Shown here: piece after piece, positions 47,694 to 55,347 of the stretch | Numbering within the stretch: the stretch's first letter is position 1 | How the letters are laid out: every line of letters begins with the position of its first letter | NCBI GenBank assembly: GCA_963778375.1 | Contig: CAVZTX010000023.1 | Location: 124,001-188,000, forward strand | Length of the DNA: 64,000 bases | DNA from: CAVZTX01 sp963778375 | GTDB taxonomy: Bacteria; Chloroflexota; Ktedonobacteria; Ktedonobacterales; Ktedonobacteraceae | Direction: 5' to 3' | Made by a program: the position numbers and the translations under genes | Notes under the pieces: generated by a model | Seen by the model: the letters and a program-made list of their open reading frames with translations, nothing else | What the model was told of the DNA's origin: nothing | Databases searched by the model: none

Positions 47694-48330
47694 ATGACTC
47701 AAAATACCGTCACACCAGAAGGTGTACCGGTAATCACCGCCGACCCATTCTCCCTTGAGAACCTTGCAAATCCCCACCCCTTACATGAACAACTGCGAGA
47801 AGCAGGTCCCGTCGTTCGCCTGGACTACTACAGCATATGGGGTATGGCCCGCTATGAGCAGGTAAACGCCTCGCTCAAAGACTGGCGAACTTTTTCATCT
47901 GCATCGGGTGCCGGGCTAAGTGATTTCCGCATCGCGAGTGTGCTGTGACATGCAAATGGTGTGAAGCGCGTCAGCCTTCGAGGAACGGTACGTCGGGAGT
48001 CAACCGTACAACCTTCTTCGCACCACCACACGCGAAGTCGAAGTCACCGGAGTGCGCACCAGAAGGAGAAAAGGTGTGCTGTTTCTTGGAGCCGCCAACC
48101 GTGATCCCCGACGCTGGACCAACCCGGATCAGTCGACATCCGGCGCAACGCCTCCGGCCACGTCGGTCGGTATGGGACTCCACCGTTGTGTCGGGCAGAC
48201 CGTGCCCGCTGGAGCTGAACTCCTGCTGACAGCTCTTGCCAATCGGATAGAACGCATGAGATCAATGGTCAACGCGGCGAAGAAAAAATGTCCTGGACAA
48301 GCCTTCCGATAATCGTCCACGCTGCTAATT
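47694..48330 (+). pseudogene. CYP199-like cytochrome P450 remnant with internal deletion
   Basis: After AAGGAGG, the ATG at 47694 starts a P450 N-terminus: GVPVITADPFSLENLANPHP, LREAGPVVRLDYYSIWGMARY and GAGLSDFR, then a stop at 47948. Downstream, in shifting frames, are AFEE, VRREST, LRTTTREVEVTGV, PEGEKV, LFLGAANRDPRRWTNPD and the heme loop GMGLHRCVGQ. About 230 central residues, including the I helix, are gone. The pieces match CYP199-type 4-methoxybenzoate demethylases, which make the 4-hydroxybenzoate used by the next gene, pobA. Confidence 0.8.
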
Positions 48331-48358
48331 GAATCGGGTAAGTCGAGGGAGTATCAAC

Positions 48359-49537
48359 ATGCGAACACAAGTTGGAATCATTGGAGCTGGTCCGGCAGGT
48401 TTAATGCTATCGCTCCTCCTGCATAGGGAAGGAATTGACTCCGTTGTCCTCGAAAGCCGCAGCAGAGAAGAGATCGAATCGACCATTCGCGCCGGGGTGC
48501 TGGAGCAGGGCACCGTCGATCTTATGACCGAAATGGGCCTTGCTGAACGCATGCAGCGTGAAGGTGCCGTTCACCATGGCATCGAACTCCGCTTTGACGG
48601 AACAGGCCATCGTATTGACTTCGATGCTCTCACCAATGGTCGTGGCATCATGCTCTATCCCCAGCATGAAGTCATTAAGGACTGCGTTGCCGCGCGCCTC
48701 AATCAAGGGGGGCGCATTCTTTTCAATGTCCAGGACGTGCAGTTGTCTGGTGTCTCTTCAAATCATCCCAGCATCCAATGCGTGCACGAGCAGAAACAGA
48801 TTGAGCTGCACTGCGATTTCATCGCCGGATGCGACGGCTTTCATGGCGTCTCTCGCTCATCAATTCCTACCGAGCTACTAACCATCTTCAGTCGCTCCTA
48901 TCCCTTTGGCTGGCTCGGCATCTTAATGCAGGCGCCTCCCTCTTCTCACGAATTAATTTATGCCTATTCTGAGCGTGGTTTCGCCCTTGTCAGCACCCGT
49001 TCACCTGAACTTCAACGCATGTACATCCAATGCGATCCGCAAGATGACATTGCTAACTGGTCAGATGAGATGATACTAGAGGAGCTTCAAGCTAGATTAA
49101 CCACTAGAGACAACTGGCAGTTGCGCCTCGGTCCCATCACCCAGAAAAGCATTCTAGCCATGCGTAGCTTCGTCATTGAACCCATGCAGTATGGCAGGCT
49201 ATTTCTGGCCGGAGATGCCGCCCATATCGTTCCCCCAACAGGAGCCAAAGGACTGAACCTCGCCGTCGCCGACGTCCTCCACCTGTCTCGCGCGCTCGTG
49301 ATATATTACAAACAGGATCGAACAGACCTGTTAGAGGCGTACTCAGCAACGTGTTTACGACGCGTCTGGCGAGCGGAACATTTTTCCTGGTGGATGACCT
49401 CCATGTTGCACCGCTTCCCCGATGACGACACGTTTCAACAGCGTATGCAGCGATCTCAGCTTGAGTATACAGTTCGCTCACATGCAGCATCCGCTAGTCT
49501 CGCAGAAAACTACGTCGGCCTACCTTTTGACTGGTAG
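48359..49537 (+). CDS. pobA: 4-hydroxybenzoate 3-monooxygenase
   Basis: 392 residues from the ATG at 48359 (GAGGGAG upstream), equal to the usual PobA length. The FAD motif is GIIGAGPAGLMLSLLL, with RAGVLEQGTVDLM, CDFIAGCDGFHGVSR (the DG motif), YPFGWLGIL and GDAAHIVPPTGAKGLNLAVAD, and the ending AENYVGLPF. It hydroxylates 4-hydroxybenzoate to protocatechuate with NAD(P)H and O2 in the cytoplasm. Its product feeds the pca genes downstream. The gene looks intact, while its upstream P450 neighbour is broken. Confidence 0.95.
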   Translation: MRTQVGIIGAGPAGLMLSLLLHREGIDSVVLESRSREEIESTIRAGVLEQGTVDLMTEMGLAERMQREGAVHHGIELRFDGTGHRIDFDALTNGRGIMLYPQHEVIKDCVAARLNQGGRILFNVQDVQLSGVSSNHPSIQCVHEQKQIELHCDFIAGCDGFHGVSRSSIPTELLTIFSRSYPFGWLGILMQAPPSSHELIYAYSERGFALVSTRSPELQRMYIQCDPQDDIANWSDEMILEELQARLTTRDNWQLRLGPITQKSILAMRSFVIEPMQYGRLFLAGDAAHIVPPTGAKGLNLAVADVLHLSRALVIYYKQDRTDLLEAYSATCLRRVWRAEHFSWWMTSMLHRFPDDDTFQQRMQRSQLEYTVRSHAASASLAENYVGLPFDW

Positions 49538-49556
49538 TTACCCAGAAGGAGCCATC

Positions 49557-49976
49557 ATGCCCGAATCACGCTTCGATATCGGAATGAAAGTCCGCAAAGA
49601 AGTGCTCGGCAGCGAGCACGTCGAGCAATCGCTCGCTCGCGCAACCGAATTCGATGCCGACTTCCAGCGCTTCATCACCGAGACAGCCTGGGGTTCCGTC
49701 TGGGCTAGACCAGATCTGGACCGGCGTACGAGAAGTCTGATCACTATCGCAATTCTAGCAGCACTCGGTCGTGAAGAACTTGCTCTCCACCTGCGTGCCA
49801 GCCAAAACATCGGTGTCGATCCACATGAAATCGCGGAGGTCTTCCTCCATGTGGCCATCTACGCGGGCGTCCCTGCGGCCAATACCGCTTTCTCGACCGC
49901 AAAAAAAGTATTCGATCAGTTTGCACATACCTCAGAAGAGTCAAACTCACCCTCAACTAGTCAGGAGGAAGCATGA
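49557..49976 (+). CDS. pcaC: 4-carboxymuconolactone decarboxylase
   Basis: 139 residues from the ATG at 49557 (AAGGAG upstream). It matches the PcaC form of the CMD family: FDIGMKVRKEVLGSEHVEQS, TEFDADFQRFITETAWGSVW, RTRSLITIAILAALGR and the catalytic-helix segment HEIAEVFLHVAIYAGVPA. It converts 4-carboxymuconolactone to 3-oxoadipate enol-lactone. Its stop overlaps the pcaH start (ATGA), so the genes are coupled. Confidence 0.92.
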   Translation: MPESRFDIGMKVRKEVLGSEHVEQSLARATEFDADFQRFITETAWGSVWARPDLDRRTRSLITIAILAALGREELALHLRASQNIGVDPHEIAEVFLHVAIYAGVPAANTAFSTAKKVFDQFAHTSEESNSPSTSQEEA

Positions 49977-50704
49977 CCAAAACCACCATCGGTGAAATCG
50001 TCCGAGGAGACCGTGAGGTTTTCCCACCGTACCTGTATGAAGCCTATCAGTCCACGCGCCGTCGCGCCCCGACGCTTCCACTCATTGATGTGCCGCTGAC
50101 CATCTCAGAGCTAACAGGTCCTGGCCCCGCTATCAGCGCCATCACACCCGAAGATGCCGACCTCACGCGCAATGCAGGAACCGGCGGAGAGGCTATTGGC
50201 CAGCGCATCATTGTAACCGGTCGCGTGCTCGACGACCGTGGAAATCCCGTGCCGAACACCCTTCTGGAGATCTGGCAAGCTAATGCCTCTGGCCGCTACC
50301 TCCACAAACGCGATCAATGGCCTGGACCACTCGATCCAAACTTCCTCGGCATGGGTCGTTGTTTGACGAATGAAGAAGGAGTCTACCGCTTCCTGACCAT
50401 CCGTCCGGGTGCCTATCCCTGGTTGAACCACCCCAATGCTTGGCGACCAGCCCACATCCACTTCTCAGTGTTCGGCCCATCCATACTCTCACGCCTGGTT
50501 ACGCAAATGTACTTCCCTGATGATCCACTGCATTCGCTCGATCCCATCTTCAATGGAGTGCCAACAGAGCAGGCGCGTAAACGCCTGATCGCTGCCTATG
50601 ACCATGATGTGACCGAGCAAGAATGGGCGCTCGGCTATCATTGGGATATTGTTGTACGTGGACCGTATGCCACGCCTTTCGAGTCAAGGGAGGGTGAACA
50701 GTGA
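49973..50704 (+). CDS. pcaH: Protocatechuate 3,4-dioxygenase beta subunit
   Basis: 243 residues. The intradiol dioxygenase core includes GRVLDDRGNPVPNTLLEIWQ, ANASGRYLHKRDQ, RFLTIRPGAYPW and WRPAHIHFSVFG. These contain the Tyr and His-x-His residues that bind the non-heme Fe(III). It opens the ring of protocatechuate between the two hydroxyls to form 3-carboxy-cis,cis-muconate. It overlaps pcaC and pcaG by 4 bp each, indicating an operon and a 1:1 subunit complex. Confidence 0.95.
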   Translation: MTKTTIGEIVRGDREVFPPYLYEAYQSTRRRAPTLPLIDVPLTISELTGPGPAISAITPEDADLTRNAGTGGEAIGQRIIVTGRVLDDRGNPVPNTLLEIWQANASGRYLHKRDQWPGPLDPNFLGMGRCLTNEEGVYRFLTIRPGAYPWLNHPNAWRPAHIHFSVFGPSILSRLVTQMYFPDDPLHSLDPIFNGVPTEQARKRLIAAYDHDVTEQEWALGYHWDIVVRGPYATPFESREGEQ

Positions 50705-51282
50705 ACAAACTTCTCCTGACCAGTTCCCAAACAGTCGGCCCATTTTTCTCGCCAGCTCTTTTGCGTGCAGACGCTCGCCGCAACGTACTGACCCAACCAG
50801 AGACCGTCGGTGAACGCATTCGTATTGAAGGGCGAGTCCTCGATGGTGGGGGGATGCCCGTTGATGACGCTCTGGTCGAAATCTGGCAAGCCAATGCGCA
50901 TGGCCGCTACAACCATCCCGCGGATACCAGTTCGGCACCGCTCGATCCCTCTTTCCTCGGTTTCGGTCGCTCCGGCACCAACGCGGATGGCAGCTACTGG
51001 TTCGAGACCATCAAACCCGGCCCCGTTCCATTCGATAAAGAGCGCATGCAGGCTCCACACATCGGTGTCACCATATTTTCTCGCGGCCTGCTCAACCATC
51101 TCGTGACCCGCCTGTACTTTGAAGACGAGCCAACTAACGCCGAAGACCCGGTACTACAACATGTTCCGACCAACCGGCGAGCAACGCTGATAGCTAAACG
51201 TGAGTCGGATGGCGCAACAGCCATTTACCGCTTTGACATCATCATGCAGGGTGCGAACGAGACCGCGTTTTTCAACCTATGA
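50701..51282 (+). CDS. pcaG: Protocatechuate 3,4-dioxygenase alpha subunit
   Basis: 193 residues from a GTG start inside the end of pcaH (GGGAGG upstream). It keeps the family fold (TSSQTVGPFFSPALL, GRVLDGGGMPVDDALVEIWQ, ANAHGRYNHPADT, YWFETIKPGPVP, APHIGVTIFSRGLL) but lacks the His-x-His iron ligands, as alpha subunits do. It completes the alpha/beta enzyme with pcaH. Confidence 0.94.
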   Translation: MNKLLLTSSQTVGPFFSPALLRADARRNVLTQPETVGERIRIEGRVLDGGGMPVDDALVEIWQANAHGRYNHPADTSSAPLDPSFLGFGRSGTNADGSYWFETIKPGPVPFDKERMQAPHIGVTIFSRGLLNHLVTRLYFEDEPTNAEDPVLQHVPTNRRATLIAKRESDGATAIYRFDIIMQGANETAFFNL

Positions 51283-51295
51283 TGGAGCAACGCAA

Positions 51296-51484
51296 ATGAC
51301 TGCTTTCCTTTCTCTGCATGATGCCGTTGCGGAATACGTCCAGGATGGTGCCGCCGTCGCTATGGAGGGCTTTACCCACCTGATTCCCTTCGTCGCCGGT
51401 CATGAGATCATTCGCCAGCGCAAGCGCAACCTCCATGCCCGTACAGAGCAAGCCCATAGCGGAAAGGCAACACCACATGCCTGA
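51296..51484 (+). pseudogene. Truncated 3-oxoadipate CoA-transferase subunit A
   Basis: The frame starts MTAFLSLHDAVAEYVQDGAA and continues MEGFTHLIPFVAGHEIIRQRKRNL, split here at MEGFTHLIPF. This is the N-terminus of PcaI-type CoA-transferases. The similarity stops after about 45 residues, and the tail HARTEQAHSGKATPHA is unrelated. The rest of subunit A and all of subunit B are absent. The fragment runs into the start of pcaB. Confidence 0.75.
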
Positions 51485-52814
51485 ACCGAGTGAACTTTTA
51501 TTCAGCACACCGACGATGTCCGCCGCCTTCTCATCCGAAGCACATGTGCAGGGCATGCTCACATTTGAAGCTGCCCTTGCCCATGCGGAAGCTCGTGCCG
51601 GGATCATCCCACAGGAAGCCGCCGCCACCATAGCAGCCAATTGCAAGGTAGAACTCTTTAATATTGCGGCCCTATATCAGAATGCAGCACTGGCAGGCAC
51701 TCCCGCAATCCCTCTTGTAAGTATGCTAACCGCACGCGTAGAAGGTGACGCGAAGAAGTTCGTCCATTGGGGTGCCACCAGCCAGGATGCCATCGACACA
51801 GCCCTGATGCTCCAGATGCGAGACGGACTCGATCTGCTCATAAACGGACTTCAAGCCATATGCGCAGCCTGTGCCACCCTTGCCGGGCAGCATCGCCATA
51901 CACTGATGACCGGACGCACCCTCCTCCAGCAAGCTCTGCCAATTACCTTTGGCCTCAAAGCCGCACGTTGGCTCGCTTTGACAGTGCGCCAGGTGCATGC
52001 CCTTCATGAGCACCGGACCCGAACACTTGCCATCCAACTCGGTGGTGCCGCCGGAACACTCGCCTCCCTCCGAGACAAGGGACTCCAAGTGGTAGCGCTT
52101 CTCGCCGAAGAGCTAAAACTTCCAGCCCCCGATCTCCCCTGGCACACCGAGCGCGACCGCGTCGTCAACATCGCCGCAACCCTCGGCGTGGTAGCCGGTG
52201 CAATGGCGAAGATCGCGACCGATATAACCCTTCTCGCACAAACCGAGCTTGGTGAGGCATCGGAAGGTGTCGCCCCAGACAAGGGGGGATCATCCGCCAT
52301 GCCACAAAAGCACAATCCCGTTGACGCAACCTTTGCCATTGCCTCAGCTCAATTGGCAATAGGACAAGTGCCTATAATCCTATCCGCGATGGCCCAGGAG
52401 CATGAGCGCGCCGTCGGCGGATGGCAAGCAGAATGGTCTGCCATCCCCAACCTGTTCCGCTTCACCGCGAGCGCAATTGAACGCGTTCGGGCCGCCGTTT
52501 CCGACCTCCAGGTCGATCCCGCCCGCATGCAATCCAACCTCGCCCTAACCAAAGGACTGATCATGGCCGAGTCCCTAACAATGGCCCTCGCTCCCCACCT
52601 TGGAAGGCCCGAAGCACAGCGTATCGTTCAGGTCGCCTGCGACTCAGCCCTCAAATCAGGAAGCGATCTCCACCAAACGGCCCTGGAAGATGCGCAGATC
52701 CGTTCCATCCTCTCCCCACAGAAGATTGACCTTGCTCTCAACCCTTCCCAATATCTAGGCAGTACTGATACATTCATCGACCGAGCCCTGGAAGCTTACA
52801 AGCAGGAACTATGA
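51477..52814 (+). CDS. pcaB: 3-carboxy-cis,cis-muconate cycloisomerase
   Basis: 445 residues from the ATG at 51477 (AAAGG upstream). It belongs to the fumarase/aspartase superfamily: LLFSTPTMSAAFSSEA, FEAALAHAEARAGIIP, KKFVHWGATSQDAIDTALML (cited in part HWGATSQD) and the signature GGSSAMPQKHNP. It closes 3-carboxymuconate to 4-carboxymuconolactone, the step between PcaGH and PcaC. Its start lies in the pcaI remnant, and its stop overlaps the ATG of the broken pcaD. Confidence 0.93.
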   Translation: MPEPSELLFSTPTMSAAFSSEAHVQGMLTFEAALAHAEARAGIIPQEAAATIAANCKVELFNIAALYQNAALAGTPAIPLVSMLTARVEGDAKKFVHWGATSQDAIDTALMLQMRDGLDLLINGLQAICAACATLAGQHRHTLMTGRTLLQQALPITFGLKAARWLALTVRQVHALHEHRTRTLAIQLGGAAGTLASLRDKGLQVVALLAEELKLPAPDLPWHTERDRVVNIAATLGVVAGAMAKIATDITLLAQTELGEASEGVAPDKGGSSAMPQKHNPVDATFAIASAQLAIGQVPIILSAMAQEHERAVGGWQAEWSAIPNLFRFTASAIERVRAAVSDLQVDPARMQSNLALTKGLIMAESLTMALAPHLGRPEAQRIVQVACDSALKSGSDLHQTALEDAQIRSILSPQKIDLALNPSQYLGSTDTFIDRALEAYKQEL

Positions 52815-53041
52815 ACTTCCTGACTTTCGATGGCCTGCACTCGCCTACCGGATTGATGGCCCAGAAGATGCCCCAACAATAGTACTGATAAACTCACTTG
52901 AAACAGACCTGCAGATGTGGGATCCCCAAATAGCCTATCTCACCCAAAACTTCTGCGTCATCCGTTACGAGGGTAGCGCACCTGTCCAACGTCGAACAGC
53001 CCGAAAAGTTCAGCAAATCCATCCTAAACTTTCTGAGGTAA
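52811..53041 (+). pseudogene. pcaD (3-oxoadipate enol-lactonase) remnant with internal deletion
   Basis: The ATG overlaps the pcaB stop (ATGA). MNFLTFDGLH, then in a shifted frame LAYRIDGPEDAPTIVLINSL and TDLQMWDPQIAYLTQNFCVIRY form the first 55 or so residues of the alpha/beta hydrolase PcaD. These are joined directly to the family C-terminus AHLSNVEQPEKFSKSILNFL, ending TAA at 53039-53041. The nucleophile elbow and catalytic centre are deleted. Function is lost. Confidence 0.78.
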
Positions 53042-53081
53042 CTCTTCAAGACTATTCACTGACGGTAATAGAGCGTCCCAA

Positions 53082-54365
53082 TTAGAACCAATCAGAAGCT
53101 GTAATCCACGTATGGCCCACCGGAAACAACACATTGAGCACCTTCAGCAGTTCGCTAGAAATCGGCCTCCCTTGGTTCTGCATAGTCAGGGCAATGGGGC
53201 GATAGCCGAACACAACTTGCGTAAAGACCTCAGGCGTAAATTCGATCACCTCTACTGCATTGCCTGACTCCTCAATCAGCCGGATCTCACTGCCTTCGAT
53301 TTGCAAGCAGCAGCTTTCATCTCCCACCTTCAAAAGCACCTTGCCTGTCCAATGAGACAGAGATTTTCGCCAGCGTATCTGCCATTCAGGCAGCATCGCT
53401 TGAGCGAGAGTCGTTAGGTCAACGAGGCGCGCCATCCATCCCGCATCACGGTGATGAAACGTCTGGCTGCGCACAACCCATTCGTCCGCAGGATGATCCC
53501 AATGCGAAGTATCGGGAACCTCCAGGTGATCAACGATCCATTGCAAGATCGGAGATGCTGGTGGCAAGCGGTAACGCAAGGCCACTGGCGCGTCAGCACC
53601 CTCTAGTAATTGAGTATGATACCGCATCAAGGCTAATGCCGCGGCCCAACTATCCGTTGCCAACTCCGAGGCCTGTGAGCGATCATCCGTGCTCCGTAAG
53701 GAAAGATATCCTTCGATACGGCCATCAGGATGGACTGCCACCCGTATAGGATTATCTGGCAGTCTATACCGTAAACGATGGATCTGCTGTTCCACAGTAC
53801 GTACGAAACTACCCGTCAAGGAGCCAAAGTGACGTTCATACAGCCCAAGTATACTAGCCGCATCATCCACAGTTGCCACTCGCACAGCATGCGAGCTCTG
53901 CGGTTGTGCCAGAATTGCAGCACGATCAATATCCTGAACGGACTGATCAAACACATCGCTAAAGCCAAAACGATGATAAAATTTGGGAATGCCATCCAAC
54001 AGCAACAAAGCATGCTGGTGTGCACGTGCATAATTAATAGCATCATGCATCAGCGCAGTCGCTACTCCCTGTTGTCGATATGCCGGATACGTCACAACGC
54101 TCGCAATGCATCCGGTAGCCAGCCGCGCCTCTCCCATGCGCAGCACGCGTTCATAAAGAAAGTAGCTCCCAACCTGTTCTCCATCACGGAAAGCTCCTCG
54201 TAGTTGCTCCGGGCGAAAGTCAGGACGGCTAATGTTCACCTGTAGCCAAAATCGAGCATTCTCCGCTGACGGTTTCGGCGCAAATGCCTCGTCAGAGAAC
54301 CGGGCATGCAATTCATATTCATCAGCAGAAACCAGCGGTCGCACAACAATGGATGATGAATGCAT
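53082..54365 (-). CDS. Eis-like GNAT N-acetyltransferase
   Basis: 427 residues from the ATG at 54365 (GGAGGAGG upstream). The N-terminal GNAT domain has CIASVVTYPAYRQQGVATAL, the acetyl-CoA loop. A second GNAT-like domain and a C-terminal sterol-carrier-like domain follow, the three-part plan of Eis proteins, which acetylate aminoglycosides or other amines. Typical later pieces are PKFYHRFGFSDVF and LPDNPIRVAVHPDGRIEGYL. The substrate is unknown. It converges with the decayed end of the pca cluster. Confidence 0.82.
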   Translation of the reverse strand: MHSSSIVVRPLVSADEYELHARFSDEAFAPKPSAENARFWLQVNISRPDFRPEQLRGAFRDGEQVGSYFLYERVLRMGEARLATGCIASVVTYPAYRQQGVATALMHDAINYARAHQHALLLLDGIPKFYHRFGFSDVFDQSVQDIDRAAILAQPQSSHAVRVATVDDAASILGLYERHFGSLTGSFVRTVEQQIHRLRYRLPDNPIRVAVHPDGRIEGYLSLRSTDDRSQASELATDSWAAALALMRYHTQLLEGADAPVALRYRLPPASPILQWIVDHLEVPDTSHWDHPADEWVVRSQTFHHRDAGWMARLVDLTTLAQAMLPEWQIRWRKSLSHWTGKVLLKVGDESCCLQIEGSEIRLIEESGNAVEVIEFTPEVFTQVVFGYRPIALTMQNQGRPISSELLKVLNVLFPVGHTWITASDWF

Positions 54366-54544
54366 AACTCCTCCTCCGATCTTTAACTGCCTCTCACTGA
54401 ACCACGACATTCAACAGAACTACCCAATACTGTATAGATTGAAGAATCAAGCCAATCAAAAGGATCACAGTTCCAAACGCGCCCATACGCCGTGCAGGTA
54501 AATGATCGGCCCACCATTCGACAAAAGGGCTGAAGACGCTAACT

Positions 54545-55297
54545 TCACTCGCTTACATCACCTTGCTGTTCTCGTGCGCTGAATGACTCCGTTTCGAGAG
54601 GCACTGCAGGTCGATCCCCATCTGATGCGGGCCTCGTCAAGATTTCTCCCCACGGAATATGTGCTGGAGTACCGATATCATGGAGGTGGAATGCATCGTT
54701 ATATTTGATCAAATGCCAATGCATCTCATGCTTTTCTGAAGGAATCTGCTGCCAATGGGTGATTGAGGTATTGCGAGTATAGAAACGTGTGGGTGGGAGC
54801 GTCCATGCACTCACCTTAAAGAAGTAGAGAAATGCCCCATCGATCACGCCCCCGTGGCAGACAAGCAGGATAGTCTTACCTTCATGCTCACGAGTAATGC
54901 GATCCAGTGCTGTTCCCACCCGCAGCATAAATTGTCCCCAGTTCTCGCCACCAGGAGCAATCAATCGATAAGGATCATCCTCGTAGTCCGGCTCCCCATA
55001 GGTCTTCCGAAACATTTCCACCGGCATACCCTCAGCCTTGCCTGGCCGAAATTCTTGAATGGCATCATCGAATGTCAAAGGAGCATCGAGCGCGGGAGCA
55101 ATGATCTCTGCCGTCTGTCTTGCACGTGGAAATGTACTGGCGATGAAAACATCTGCCTTGATCTCCTTGCTCGCTGCCAGCCGGTCGCGCAATCTTTCAG
55201 CCTGCATAATGCCAAGCGGAGATAAGCCACCATCACCTATGAAGCCCTTAATTGCTGCCATTGCCTCAGCATGCCGGATCAGATAAAGTTGGGTCAT
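54545..55297 (-). CDS. Histidine phosphatase (phosphoglycerate-mutase-like) family protein
   Basis: 250 residues. The phospho-acceptor motif is LYLIRHAEA with His9. LSPLGIMQAERLRDRL and the second catalytic His in ILLVCHGGVIDGAFLYF complete the site. The family includes phosphosugar and phosphoprotein phosphatases and the substrate cannot be told. It lies 50 bp after the PhoD-like gene on the same strand, so the two may be co-transcribed. Confidence 0.85.
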   Translation of the reverse strand: MTQLYLIRHAEAMAAIKGFIGDGGLSPLGIMQAERLRDRLAASKEIKADVFIASTFPRARQTAEIIAPALDAPLTFDDAIQEFRPGKAEGMPVEMFRKTYGEPDYEDDPYRLIAPGGENWGQFMLRVGTALDRITREHEGKTILLVCHGGVIDGAFLYFFKVSAWTLPPTRFYTRNTSITHWQQIPSEKHEMHWHLIKYNDAFHLHDIGTPAHIPWGEILTRPASDGDRPAVPLETESFSAREQQGDVSE

Positions 55298-55347
55298 ATA
55301 TCGTTTGCCTCCGCTAGAAATCTCTCTTCATATACACAACAACTCAC

